Source of the DNA: Paragorgia papillata
Taxonomy: Eukaryota > Cnidaria > Anthozoa > Scleralcyonacea > Coralliidae
Direction: 5' to 3'
DNA: 64,000 nucleotides
Assembly: GCA_035771165.1 (NCBI GenBank)
Contig: JAWNZC010000265.1
Coordinates: 576,001 to 640,000 of the forward strand
A program made the translations under genes and the position numbers. Below the pieces are notes generated by a model. It was given only the letters and a program-made list of their open reading frames with translations, had not been told where the DNA came from and did no database searches. This document shows positions 12,398 to 24,900 of this stretch, piece by piece (positions within the stretch are counted from its first letter, which is position 1; each line of letters opens with the position of its first letter).

Positions 12398-12642
12398 CAT
12401 TGTTCTACAACACTCAGCCATTGTTCTACAATACTCAGCCATTGTTCTACCATACTCAGCCATTTTTCTACAACACTCAGCCATTGTTCTACCATACTCA
12501 GCCATTGTTCTACAACACTCAGCCATTGTTCTCTACCATACTCAGACATTGTTCTACAACACTCAGCCATTGTTGTACACTTAACACTCAGCCATTGTTC
12601 TACACTACTCAGCTATTGTTCTACAATACTCAGCCATTGTCT
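12398..12642 (+). repeat. 21-bp minisatellite, about twelve units
   Basis: The unit CATTGTTCTACAACACTCAG plus one base repeats with variants (ACCATACTCAG). A 21-bp unit keeps several frames open, explaining the overlapping ORFs on both strands. Confidence 0.85.
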
Positions 12643-12778
12643 AAGTGTTTTGCTTTGCTGAAAACTGACGGTCCCTTTAAAATGAAACCAAAAATCTTAT
12701 ATGTTTGAAGAAGTTATTCAATCTATGATACTCTAAAATTTTTGAAGCAACAAAATAAATCAAACCCGTAACCACTTC

Positions 12779-12848
12779 TGAGTCCGACTAACCCAAATAG
12801 TTAGAGCGTCTCACTCTCACCTGGAATAAAAAAGTTACGGGTTTAATC
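12779..12848 (+). pseudogene. Decayed tRNA-like sequence
   Basis: TAGTTAGAGCGTCTCACTCT resembles box A, and TTACGGGTTTAATC resembles a decayed box B. It overlaps the 3' end of the big gene. Confidence 0.3.
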
Positions 12849-13490
12849 ATTCTCTTTCTTTCTGTTTCTCACCTTGGTCTTTCAGTAGAGTGACCCCACG
12901 TTGTTCGAGCTCCAACATGTCAACAGCTGCAACTTCAAAATAGTGACCATCCTTTTCATACGACTTGATAATTCCCACCACTTCTTTTTTTCGATTCACA
13001 ACAGGAGCACCACGCGGGTAGTCTTTAAACGGCCCTTTTTCCTTCTTATAGTTATAAGAGCCTTTAACTGCAGATTTCACTTGGCAAGACTTGGAGAGAT
13101 ATTTTCTCTGGAATTTGTTGCAGTGGCGACAAGGGGCCAAGCGTGACACCATATAGATTTTTTTGCCGTTGTCAAGGCTGTCTTCGGAGGCGAGTGAGAG
13201 CTTCAACATACTCGAGTCTTCTTTCAGTGAAGTGGCCACAAGGTTGTTATTCTCGCTACCGGGTGTTAAATCAACGCGTTGAAATTCACACTGGACCGGG
13301 ATAAGAGCATGGCACTGTTTACCTGGTATCGATGGAGAAATCACGTAGCACTTATTTTTCCATTGTAGAACAAAGCCTGTTCCTAATACCTCCTTACCAG
13401 ACAGCACTGGGAAAACACTCGGATTGTTTTCGTAAGCTAGCATTGGATCAGTGAGAACCTCTCCAAAAGCACCAATACATCCCGAACACG
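12847..13490 (-). CDS. Exon 12: C-terminal trypsin-fold-like pseudoprotease domain and stop
   Basis: The terminal exon (644 nt, stop at 12847-12849; CCTAG acceptor, phase 1) encodes about 213 residues. The order of strands resembles chymotrypsin-like peptidases: GTGFVLQW near the start, then CYVISPSIP where TAAH is expected, DSSMLKLSL where the DxALLKL Asp motif sits, and YPRGAPVVNRKKEVVGII where GDSGGPV is expected. The His and Ser positions are replaced, so peptidase activity is unlikely. An RHCNK segment and extra Cys residues could hint at metal or disulphide features, but this is speculative. The fold assignment is inference from pattern. Confidence 0.6.
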
Positions 13491-15882
13491 CTAGGATAGA
13501 ACAAGAAATTATTTGAGTTTTTCATTTTTTAAATCAGTAAAGTGTCGTTTCGTGTACGCCATTATAAGATGTAAAAAACTCCCCCCCCCCCTGCATGTTC
13601 TGTCTGCCCTTAATATCTCGGTTCAGTAAAATTTTGTAGTTTGATTATATTCCCAACACAATAACGAAAAAGATAGAAAATTGTACATTTAACCATCATT
13701 CTTTGCACGTATTAAACCAACTTTTGGCGCCATCAATTACGATTCTTGTTCGTTTCTCCGTCCGTTCACAGTATTGAAAAATTGAACTATAACTTAAGGA
13801 TAAAGGATTTCCTTCATGACAAAATGCTACAATCACAGCTAAAAGTGGACAGGGCACCACCGTGTTTTTGCAACTTCTTTCTGGCTTATCTTTTATTCTA
13901 TATACCATCTTTCCTTATCGCTGCTCTCCCTCCCCCCTTTTTCAATGTTGAAAGGATATATTATAAAATTTCGACAAAATGTGTTGAGTCCGAAACTCTA
14001 TATTTTTGTCAAATTTCAGTTATTTTCGACATTGGAAAGGAAGAAAGGGGGGACACCAACGTTTTGAAGAAATTTTAAAGCAATTGTCCCACAACATTTG
14101 GCCTTGATTGTACAAGTCTATATAGCAACGCCTGCATACCGTTCCCAACATAGAGAAACGTCTGATTTGACTAAAATAAGACTGCGAGATTTTGAACCGC
14201 ATAGTCTGGGACTGTCAACTGGCTTTGACGCTTTAGCTATCGTTTACGTGCTAGAGAGCTTTGCATTTTATTATGAGCATAAATACAAGATTCCTCAGTC
14301 GCGCAAGACATTCGATTGCTCATTGGATAATCCTATTAGCAAAAGTAGCAATAAGAAATCTTCTTTAGTAAATGTCTAAAACAGTTTAGTAAATCGTAAC
14401 TGACAGTGTTAGAAAGAACAGTTTAGTTGTAACTGATCATAATAGACCTAGTACAGGTACTTTTGACGTATAAGAGATGATTCTTACTAATATTGGATCT
14501 CTTACCAAATTTTAAAGATTAATTTCTCACAGTACATGCATACATATAATATTCGAATGTAGTAAAAAAAAATTCTGCGTAGGCAGTGTCAGTTTTGATC
14601 TTTTGGATATGTAGCCTAGAAACGTTAGTATTTCGTTACTAAAATCTCGGCAGTTTACTACCTTTTCACTTTGCTCTAGATATAATATTAGTTTGTAGTT
14701 ACCTGGAAAAGTCTTTGGAACTGAATCTTTAGGATTTTCAGAGCTTTCTTCGCCGACAGCTGACGATCCTTTGAAAACAAAATAGACGTTTTCATGTAAC
14801 TTTGAACAAATTACTCGAGCTACCAGCTAGAATGTTTATAAAAAACTTTTTAGTAACAGACGGACCCAAATCAGGATCCAAAACCCCGTACCAATTATTA
14901 CTCAGGCTACCTGGGGTAGACGAGATACGGGTCTGGATCGAAACTCGGCAAATTTCAAAGTGTTTGACAAATAAGCTGCGGTTTATGTTGAACCGTGCCT
15001 TACACCGTGCACATCCTTTGTTTAGGTTTATTAATATTTAAATAGCACGGTTGAGTGATTGAACTGAAACGTTACTATTGGATAATTATTTCATTATACT
15101 AAAACACAATGGGTTCAGTGGCCTTGCACCATGCACAAATCTGCATAAAGACAAACAAAAAGATGTAACTAAGACTTTAGCGGAGTTTCTAGACCATATT
15201 TTGAATGACTATAGGCCTTATTCAAAAATGGCCGCCGAATTAAAATTCTTTTTACCACCGAGCGTCAGCGAGGCAGCACACTAATGTTGACATGGGTTTC
15301 CTGTGTCTCATCTCCAGACCTCTTTGCCAAGTTATGTATAGTCAACGAAATCTCGATTTCGATACTTTATTTATTTATTTATTTATTTGTTGACCAATTT
15401 ATGACGTTTTGTGACGTAGAAAGTTTCTTCCTACAACTTACATCACACGCTAGAAGGATTTGCTCTGATAAATTGCATGTACATTTGAAGTTTGTCAACA
15501 CCACGACGGCGATGGATTTTCTGAACTGGCAATGCCACGAGTCAAGCCGTGCTAGACATGCTGTGAACTGTCTTACAATTTCGGTGAGGAGAGTTTATCT
15601 TGTCGAGGTAAGATATCAAGTTCTATAACTGACAACAAATTGTGTTTTTTTGGTAGGAGATTTCACGGTTGTTTTCTTCTATCCTTAGGTATATATTGGT
15701 GTGGGTTCCTTGATTCTCACAGGAGCCATTGTGATCAGCATTCTGATCAGACACTACTATCTGCGTGTGTGCATTTTGACTTATACAAATTCTGCAAAAT
15801 AATCTGATGGGCTCAATGGTACATTGCTGTATAATTACCTCCGTCAGGAGGTTATGTTTTTACCCTTTTCTGCCTGTTTACT

Positions 15883-15921
<39 letters not shown>

Positions 15922-18900
15922 TTACTTGTCTGTCTGTCTGTCTGTCTGCCTGTTTACTTGTCTGTCTGTCTGTCTGTTTGTTTGTTTGTTTGTTTGTCGC
16001 CAAGTATTGCACCGATTTTCACTGAAAATTTGCAAAGCGTTGGCCATAGACCAACTCCAATCCATTAAATTTTGGTTGAATTTAGTTAAAATTTGGATGA
16101 GATTTTATTAAAAATTTTACCACAAGATTCTCCGTGTACAAGAAATGCTGGATTGCGCTCATTATCCTTATTTTATGCATATATTTTTAAATTTCCCACA
16201 ATGCATGTATACATATAATATTCGAGTGAGTAAAAAAGTGCTGCGTAGGCAGTATCAGTTTTGAATAGCCCAGAAACGTTAGTATTTCGAAATCTCGGCA
16301 GTTTACTAGCTTTTCACTTTGCTGTAGATATAATATTAGTTTGTAGTTACCTGGAACATGCAAAATCTTTACAACTGGATCTTCAGACCTTGCTTCGGCA
16401 ACCGCTGCTGATCCTTTGAAAACAAAATAGACGTTTGTAACTTTGAACACAATAGTTACAATATCTAAAAAATACTTTGTTAGTAACAGACGGACCCAAA
16501 CCCGTAACCACTTCTTCCCCCAAGTATCACAATGGTTTCGCCGTCTCGGCAGGCATTGAAAGGCTATATACTGTACAAGTTAGATTCTATGTATGTCTAA
16601 TTTAAGCAAGCATACTGTATGTTTTATTCTTTGAATGATAACAGAACGATTGTATTATTACGCATTTTTCACTCTCTCATGATTGTGATTGGTTGTTAGC
16701 ATACGGACAATTCGTGATATCACTGAATTCTGCCGTCAAATATCGTTGAATATTCAAACGACACGAGTCTTGAACGAGTATATAACACTCAACAACTATA
16801 TCCGCCATCTTGGATACTCCGCCGAACCTTGTACCCAGAGTTATTTGCAGATTTTGGTCACGCAACAAGCGAGGTAAGTCTGCATTCCTTTGTCATTTAA
16901 ATAGTTTATGACATCATCATGCATAAAGTTTGGTTGTTTAAGATTTTTTTAAAGAAATTGTTTACAATCTTCTTAATTCAGAAACATTACTTTGGACTTT
17001 TAGAGAAGAGAAGGTCCCAGAATTTCGGTAAAATCCCACTAATTACAAACATTACAGACCTACAGTACTTTTAAAAAGTCAATTTCTACTTGAAATTTTA
17101 ACAAAAACACTTGCTGTGCCACCCATGCCTCCCACTTGCTCCCAACTTGACCATGTAGCTCAATCGGTAGAACGTCGGACTAGTAAACCAAAGGTCACGG
17201 GTTAGTAAAGTTTTTCTCTAAATATATAAATGTTTAAGAATGAGCACTGCATGTCCCAGCGCCATTTTATAAATTATTCTTTATTAAAAAAGCAAAAACT
17301 CTACTATACAGTATATGCAATCACGTCATCTTAACAAAAAAGAAAAGTCGTCTTATTGCTTCTTAAAACAGATGTACCTGGAACATCTCCAGAACAAGAT
17401 TCCTGCACCTCGCTCTTGAATAGAGAAATGGAAGGCTCACCTAAAAAATGAAAAACAACAAATATCTTCAATGAGGGAGCTTGCATAAACAATTAACCTA
17501 ATTAAACGAATTAATAAAATTATCAATAAAGACAATAAAAGCATTCAAAGCTTTAAGAATATTACTATTATTCGTGGATATTAAAACGACTTAATCATGT
17601 CGATATTGAAGTAAATGTCACTAGACTAAATATTTTAATTATTTTATTGAAAAGTCTCGCAGGTAATCAGCTGCTTTTCCCTTCACAACCCAATATTTTT
17701 TGAAGCAACAAGATCTCAAGAATGTTCTATGAAAATTACTGGGGTTTTTATTTGAAGTTACAGTTTGAATAACGCAAGCGACTTTTTCTTTCCATGCACC
17801 CAAGCTTTGTGTGGTACACTAAATCTGGTCGACCTCCAAGAAAGAGGTACTTACTATTCAAGACAAATGGGAAACACATGCAGGAAAGATGGGAAACATA
17901 GAGGCCGCGTTTTTCCTTAGTTAGCATTTTAGGTTAATCTCATGTCTATTGTTTTAAAACAAACTTGTTATGGTAATTTTTCAAAAGTAGTTCTTAGACC
18001 ACAGGCTTTAAAGTTTGTTGTGTGGCGTAATGTATCATGCACGAGGAGGAGTGTTTCACCAGGATATCCAAACACCGAGACGTTTGTTGAAAACCGAGGC
18101 GAAGCCGAGGTTTTTTAACAAACTTCGAGGTGTTTGGATATCTTGATGAAAAACTCCTCCGAGTGTATGATATAGCATCTCAAACAAATCAGTATTTTAA
18201 GAGAAAATCAAGATGAAAGTTTGCTTAATTTATGTAATTTCTTCCTCCGATATCCAAACCACCGACATGGTACTGATTTCCTTTGTGTTTTCTTCATGAA
18301 TAATTAATGAGTTTGAGGTATTTATTTATACAACAAACTTTAAAGCATGTGGTCCAAAAATTACTTTTGAAGAATTACAGTAACAATATGAGGCTTATAG
18401 ACCGTTCCGTCATTTTAGAATTGAAGAAACTTGTTATGGGGACAATAATATTCGCACCTCAGCCTCGCTGTCACTAATTCAGTTAGTTGCGTGTCTACAG
18501 TAGACATTAAGTTTATGATTGTTATAGCTTGAAGATCGGACGCTTTTTCTCAGTTTTCTCAACTCGATCCCAGATATAAATACTGCAAACAACCTTGTTC
18601 TGCCATCTGAGTTCTACTGGCTGAATGGTTAGTGCGAGTTCGAGTCCTGTCTTAATCAGAAGTAAGACACGCCTAGTCCCTTCAAATAAGGCAAATAAAA
18701 ATCTTGGCTTTGTTTTTAAAATTTTCTTGACAATGTGTTTTTCTCCTTCAACATCGTTTCCGTCTATTTCTTAAGCTTGCGTCACCTATACAACACTGGC
18801 TTGTGAAAACCTCATATCACTAATAACAACTTAACATGCATTATTTATCATTCTGACATGAATTAAAAAAGCAAGAACTTCACTCCTACCAAAGTTGGTG

Positions 18901-21900
18901 GTTTTAAAACCCTATCGTCCGATAATTGTGCAAGAAATATATTTATTGTGCGCAAAAGAGTGTGGTTAAATTACAAGTCGCCATGCTTTTCTGTACAGTC
19001 AATTAAAACATCGGTAGTTCAGCAGCAGTTCTGTACTTTTATATTACTGAACGACTTACTAAAGAAAACTAGCAAAAAACGCAACATATGGAGGAACCAA
19101 ACTGTACTAGAAAAAATCAGTCGCAATAAAAATGGTGGTCAGTTTACCTGTTGATTCCTTTGCAATACTTTCGTCGTTGACAACTGAACTGCAAACGAAA
19201 ACAAATCAATTAATACTGTCAAATTTTGTAAAAGTTCACACAAAGCTTTTTTACTGTAAATAATTTTATGAAGGTACTTCAAAATGAATGTGTGTCAATT
19301 GTGTTGCGTTGCGTTGGCTTGTGCTGTGCTGTGCTGTCCGGTGTGGCGCGTTGCGTTGCCTTGTCATGCACTGTCCGGTGTGTGCGTTGGGTTGGATTGT
19401 GTTGTGCTGTACTGTACTGTCCGGTGTGGTGCGTTGCGTTGCGTTGGCGTGTGTTGTACTGTACTGCACTGTCCGGTGCGTTGGGTTGGCTTGTGTTGTA
19501 CTGTACTGTGCTGTCCGGTGTGTTGTGTTGCGTTGGCTTGTCCTGTGCTGTGCTGTCCGATGTGGTGTGTTGCGTTGTGTTGGCTTGTGCTGTGCTGTCC
19601 GGTGTAGTGTGTTGCGTTGGCTTGTGCTGTACTGTACTGCCCGGTGTGGTGTGGTGTGTTGCGTTGGCTTGTGCTGTACTGTACTGTACTGCCCGGTGTG
19701 GTGTGTTGCGTTGGCTTGTGCTGTGCTGTGCTGTCCGGTGTGGTGTCGCGTTGCGTTGGCTTGTGCTGTGCGGTGTGGTGTGTTGCGTTGGCTTGTGCTG
19801 TGCTGTGCGTTGCGTTGGCTTGTGCTGTGCTGTCCGGTGTGTTCCGTTGCGTTGGCTTGTGCTGTACTGTCCCATGTGGTGAGTACGTTGGTTTGTGCTG
19901 TACGGTACTGTCCGGTGTAGCGTGGTGCGTTGGCTTGTGCTGTACGTACTGTACTGTCCGGGGTGGTGTGTTGTGTTGTGTTGTGTTGTGTTGTGTTGTG
20001 TTGTGTTGTGTTGTGTTGTGTTGTGTTGTGTTGTGTTGTGTTGTGTTGTGTTGTGTTGTGTTGTGCTGTACTGCCCGGTACTGTCCAGCTCGGTATGTTG
20101 CGTTGCGTTGCCCTGTTGTCTTGTTGTGTGTTGTGAACCCTCTGGTAGTAATTCTCTCATTCGAGCTATTACTAACATTGCTTCTAAAATGTCAATGACA
20201 TCATTTCTCTTAATCTTCTGTAACAGTTTCTTCAAAACTTCCACAGTGCTTTCTTTTCCAAACTGCCAGTCATTCAAGAGAGCTTCTGTCGGATTATCGA
20301 ATTTCCCAAATTCTTCTATTTCTTCAGTCTCGTACTTCATCTTGGCAGCAAGACCACGGAAGTCCTTCTTCAAAACTGTTTTGACGTTAAGTTTCTGGCA
20401 GATTAAATCTCTGGTCTTGCTATCAAGATCCCGAACAAGAATTGATTTCTTACTTGTAACTTCAGCTAAAGTAAACAAGTAATATGTTTCAAGAAAAAGC
20501 CAGAGGTGTATCTAGCACACTTTGCTTTGAGGTGGGATGCTTTTTCTTTATTCTTTTCTACTTTTTGTATTGTGAAAACTTTGCACCATTCGTTGCAATT
20601 TACTTTTTGTAATTTGCAACAAATGGTGCAAAGCTGAACCAGCGGACTTTGGATCAAACATTTGAGCTTTAAAATCGAATTTCGGCGACAACTCTCTAAA
20701 TTTGAAAACGCGTTTTGAAACTTCCCGAGCGCAAGTCTTCAAACCAATTGTTCAAAAGCAAGCTAAAATAGAGAGTAAGACTAACCAAGGCCTGTTTTAT
20801 ATCTTGTGAAAAGAAACAAAAAGTGAGAGAAAGCAACGAGGAGATCAACTTCGTACCCAGGCTCTTTTCAACCCACAGCACGAAGAAAATACCCTGGTAT
20901 ATCATGATCACATGACTACCAAAATCTGGTTGTGACAAATTTTGTTTGGACAGGGGTGGGGTAGAGAAGAGTTGAAGCTTCTTGCGGAAAGATTTACCGT
21001 TTGAGAAAAGACTTCGCTCTTGGATTCAAGGATTCAGCGCTACGTGCACGATATGACTATGAAGACTTTCGAAAAACGGCTGTTCACAAAAACAGCTAAC
21101 TTACGAGAGACTCGCGGCGCAAACAAGCGAAGAAAAGAAGCAGCCGACATGCAGAGGGTAAATAATTTTAATACCATTTCAAATTCACATTCCTTCTCTA
21201 GATGCTCAAGATTTCAGCTATAATGCTTTATATTCTTATATACAACTTGTGTATTTTGATGTGAATACTATACGTAAATTATTGAAGTGTTGAGCGGAGA
21301 GAAATTCGAACGGCTCGACGATCGTCGACATTTACCCAGACGGCAGAAGTTTTAAATTGGATAAACAAAGCCGACAAGTAGCCGAGGAAAGTATCTCAAC
21401 GGTTTGTATTTTTACCATTTATTTGGTATGATGTATGTTGTCGATAATCAACCTTCAAGTTTGAGTACGGATTATCTCTGTTTATTTCACTTGTTTATAT
21501 AAAAAAAATTGTCTCGTCCTGTGCGAGAGGGATCAGTCTCCGTCTCCGTTCCACAACTCGGTGTAAAGACTATTTCTCTCCGCTCCACAGCGACACTTTG
21601 ATAAATTGCGAAGTATTCACATCAAAACAAGTAGTGTGTGTAAGGATAGCATTATAGCAAAAAAAAACGAAGCAGCTAGATAAGAAATCGGAATCAAAGC
21701 GAATAAATTATTTACCCTCTGCGGCCTGCTTCTTTGCTTGAATTGCCTGCGCCGCGAGTATTAGACAGTGCACGACTTTCAGGAGGGGAGAAATATTTGT
21801 TCTAGTAAGTTCAGAAATCCTAATTTGCATAACATCTGCATATTACAATAAATGTGATTTGTCCAGATACACAAATGCTGCAAGTGTAAAACTTTTCAAT

Positions 21901-24900
21901 TATCAGCACTGACACTAGGGCTATGCAAGGAACTAGAATGAAGCACAAATGTACACTGCAAAGCGTTTTAAGTTTTAGCGTTTTTTGTAATTATTCCTAT
22001 CAAACCACCTTAATAATTTGGGAAAATACAAAGAAAATCAGTATCATGTCATGTTTTATACCTGATAAACAATCATTCTGATTTACATAAACTTTAGCTT
22101 TATATTCTCTGCTTAGACAAGGTTGTTCTTTAAAATTACTACGCCAATAAACTTACCAAGAAGATCGTTTTTGGTTAAAATCTGATATAACACTGCTGCT
22201 CATGCTTTATCTATTACTTAACATATTTTGGATTTAATTAGGAATTTACCTGATGACAAAGCTCCATCGGTATTTCTGTTATCTCTCTGGGATTCGCCAA
22301 TGCTACTGTCTTTAGGATCTACATTGAACCGAATAAAATTATTAACAATACGCGGTATATTGACATAGTTAACAAGCTAACCCTAATAACATAATGGTAT
22401 TCTGACGGTTTTCCACTGAGCAACTTTTTTCACGCCAAGCGAAAAAAGAAAAAGTAGAAAATAGCCTACTAGGTTTATCCCGCTTTAAGGAGCAAAGAGA
22501 AAAAAATAAATCTCTATTTAATGCTGTGTTTAATCAATTTCTTAGCTGGTTTCTCTGAACATACTCATTTGTAAATAATACCAAGTAACTACTGATTTTT
22601 TTATCGCAGCTAAATCTAAATTTATAACGAGAATACATGAAAGTGCGCGAAAGTTTCAACAATAGATCAGAACTTTTTGGTGATTACTTGGGCTGTATCA
22701 CGTTGAAATTGTGCCTGGGTACAGTACCATGCAATACCAAGCAAACAGTGTAAATTCTGACATCAAAGAGACATTACTATTGTAGCAAAACGAAAGAGTT
22801 AAAAACGAAACATTTTCTATACAAAAAAATTCCATAACTCATTAATGATTTATAAAAAAGAAAAATAACACTATGTTTAAATGTAATAAAGAAAAATTTC
22901 ATTGTTGACGACAAAATTCTCGTTGTTTTTAATTTTTTGGGAGCGAGACAACGTAAATGCTTTGTTATAGAAGTTCAGTACGCTCCGAGCACGGATTTAT
23001 TAAAACATGTCGAGTCACATATAACACACAAAAGTAAGAAATACAATAATTGAACTTACCATGACACCAAAATTTCACACGATTCAGATGAAATTCCAAG
23101 GCCTCTACTTGGGTGAAATTACAGCAGATGCTTTCACTTGGGCATTGTTGAATCTTCTCTAACGGTTGCATATGTGAACATTCGTTATAGCTGCAATGGA
23201 TTTTGCTATGACGACGACAAGGCACCTCGTTGACTTTAGAACAAGCGGTGCATTTCACAAGAAACTCATATTTCAATCCACGGTAAAACAACGGCTCTTC
23301 GGATTCAATCTCGATCAGGCAATCTTCCAGAAGACCTTTGAGGCGGGCAACAAACTTTCCAAGACTTTGTGGGCTGGAGGTTCTTTTGGACGCAACACCA
23401 ATCTTTATTTTGTCGATCAGCTGTATCAGATAGACCTCAAATTTGATATTGTCAAATTCAAGGGGGAGCAGCGTATAATTGCAAAAAAGTCTTGGTTCCT
23501 CGCTGAACTTCTGGAGCATTTCCCTGCATTTACGAATGAGCTTCACTTGAAGGCGTGTGAAAACGCCAAGTGGGATAAGCTCCACTAAAAAATTGACAAA
23601 CAGCGAAGCAATGGGACTTTCATTCAACTTTTCGTCAATCGGTTTTCCCCGTTTCATAAAAGGAGCAACCGACGGTACAAGAAAAGCCGACTTTCCTTTA
23701 TGCTCCAATGGGCACATCAAGCTAACTCTTTGCATGACCTCCTCCAACAGCTCTCCATGTTCATTCTTCCTTAAGAACTCTTGCATCAGAATACCATTGT
23801 CACGGAGCTCGCGTAGGTAGGGCGCATCAATAGGTTTGACTTCATCATCCGTATGAACGGTTATTACTTTGGTGAAAAGATTCATGAGCCACTGGGGGTT
23901 TAGCACAACCATCGGAGACCCACCGTAATACACGACCATGCTCTGACGATTTAGAAATTTAACAGCATCGTAAAATGAATCAACATTACACTTCTCAGCA
24001 ATAGCTTTGGCTTCTTCGACAGGAATATAATTACGCTTCTCTTTTGAAAACAGTTCCTCGCGCAGTGCTGCTTCAAATTTCAACCATCTCGTCGGCATCG
24101 GTGCTTCCTTTTCCAGGATAATCTTGCAAATTTCAAAAACTTTACTTCTAAGTCTGATAATGGGGTCCTTGCTTCCAGACGTAGTTGTGTTGTCGATGAC
24201 TTCCATGTTACGGAAAACATTTTGAAACTTATCTGTTACTTCTTTGATTCTTCTCTTTACCTCTTCGATATCGCCTTCGAAGCGATCTTCGTTGGTCAAA
24301 ACAATCAAAACTGGTGGAAGAACAAAATCAGGGAATTCTGCGGAATTCTGGCTTTCAATTTCTCTTAATTGCCCCAGGACTGTTAGCCACGATAACAAAT
24401 AATCCAAATTGGTGGCAAGGAGGGGATTTGCCGATTCGAGAATAACATCAATATTCTTGGCTTTGAATCGCGGTTGAGCAGGCAGATCTAGTTCTTTTGT
24501 TAGATCATGGACAAGAATATACGGGCAATGCGACTTCAGGAAAAGGTAGTGGGTATCATAATATATCGCTTGACCAGCCAGATCATGGACTATCATTCGA
24601 ACAGGGGGTGTCTTCGTTTCTTTATTTAAATTTAAATCTACGAAGTCCATCACTTTCCTTCTTTCTGATAGTGACGGCTTGGTGGATGTCTTGCTTCCAA
24701 GCGCGGTTTTACTTTTAAGATCTGCTGACATTTGCTGATTGGTTGAACTAGGTGGTTGGATGGGTGATGAAATCCTCTCTGGGTCTTGGATTCCTGCAAC
24801 ACTCGTTACTGAATACTGTTCGTTACACGTTGAACTTGCAGATGGAGTCATGTCGATCATCTGGTCTTGTTTGGACGGTTGTATTGGAACTGGTGAAGTA

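Noticed and set aside
12075..12708. Overlapping 70-169-codon ORFs on both strands
   Set aside because: Artefacts of the 21-bp CATTGTTCTACAACACTCAG repeat.
16689..16877. Plus-strand 62-codon ORF ending at GTAAGT
   Set aside because: A good donor but no partner exon or recognisable domain; kept only as a note in the intron entry.
19268..20200. Several long Cys/Leu/Val-rich plus-strand ORFs and the 290-residue minus-strand extension of the Death exon
   Set aside because: All are translations of the GTGCTGT/TTGTG array and are open in several frames at once.
22965..23059. C-terminal extension of the ROC-COR frame to the first stop
   Set aside because: It follows a strong GTAAGT donor at 23059, and the next exons keep phase 1, so it reads as intron.
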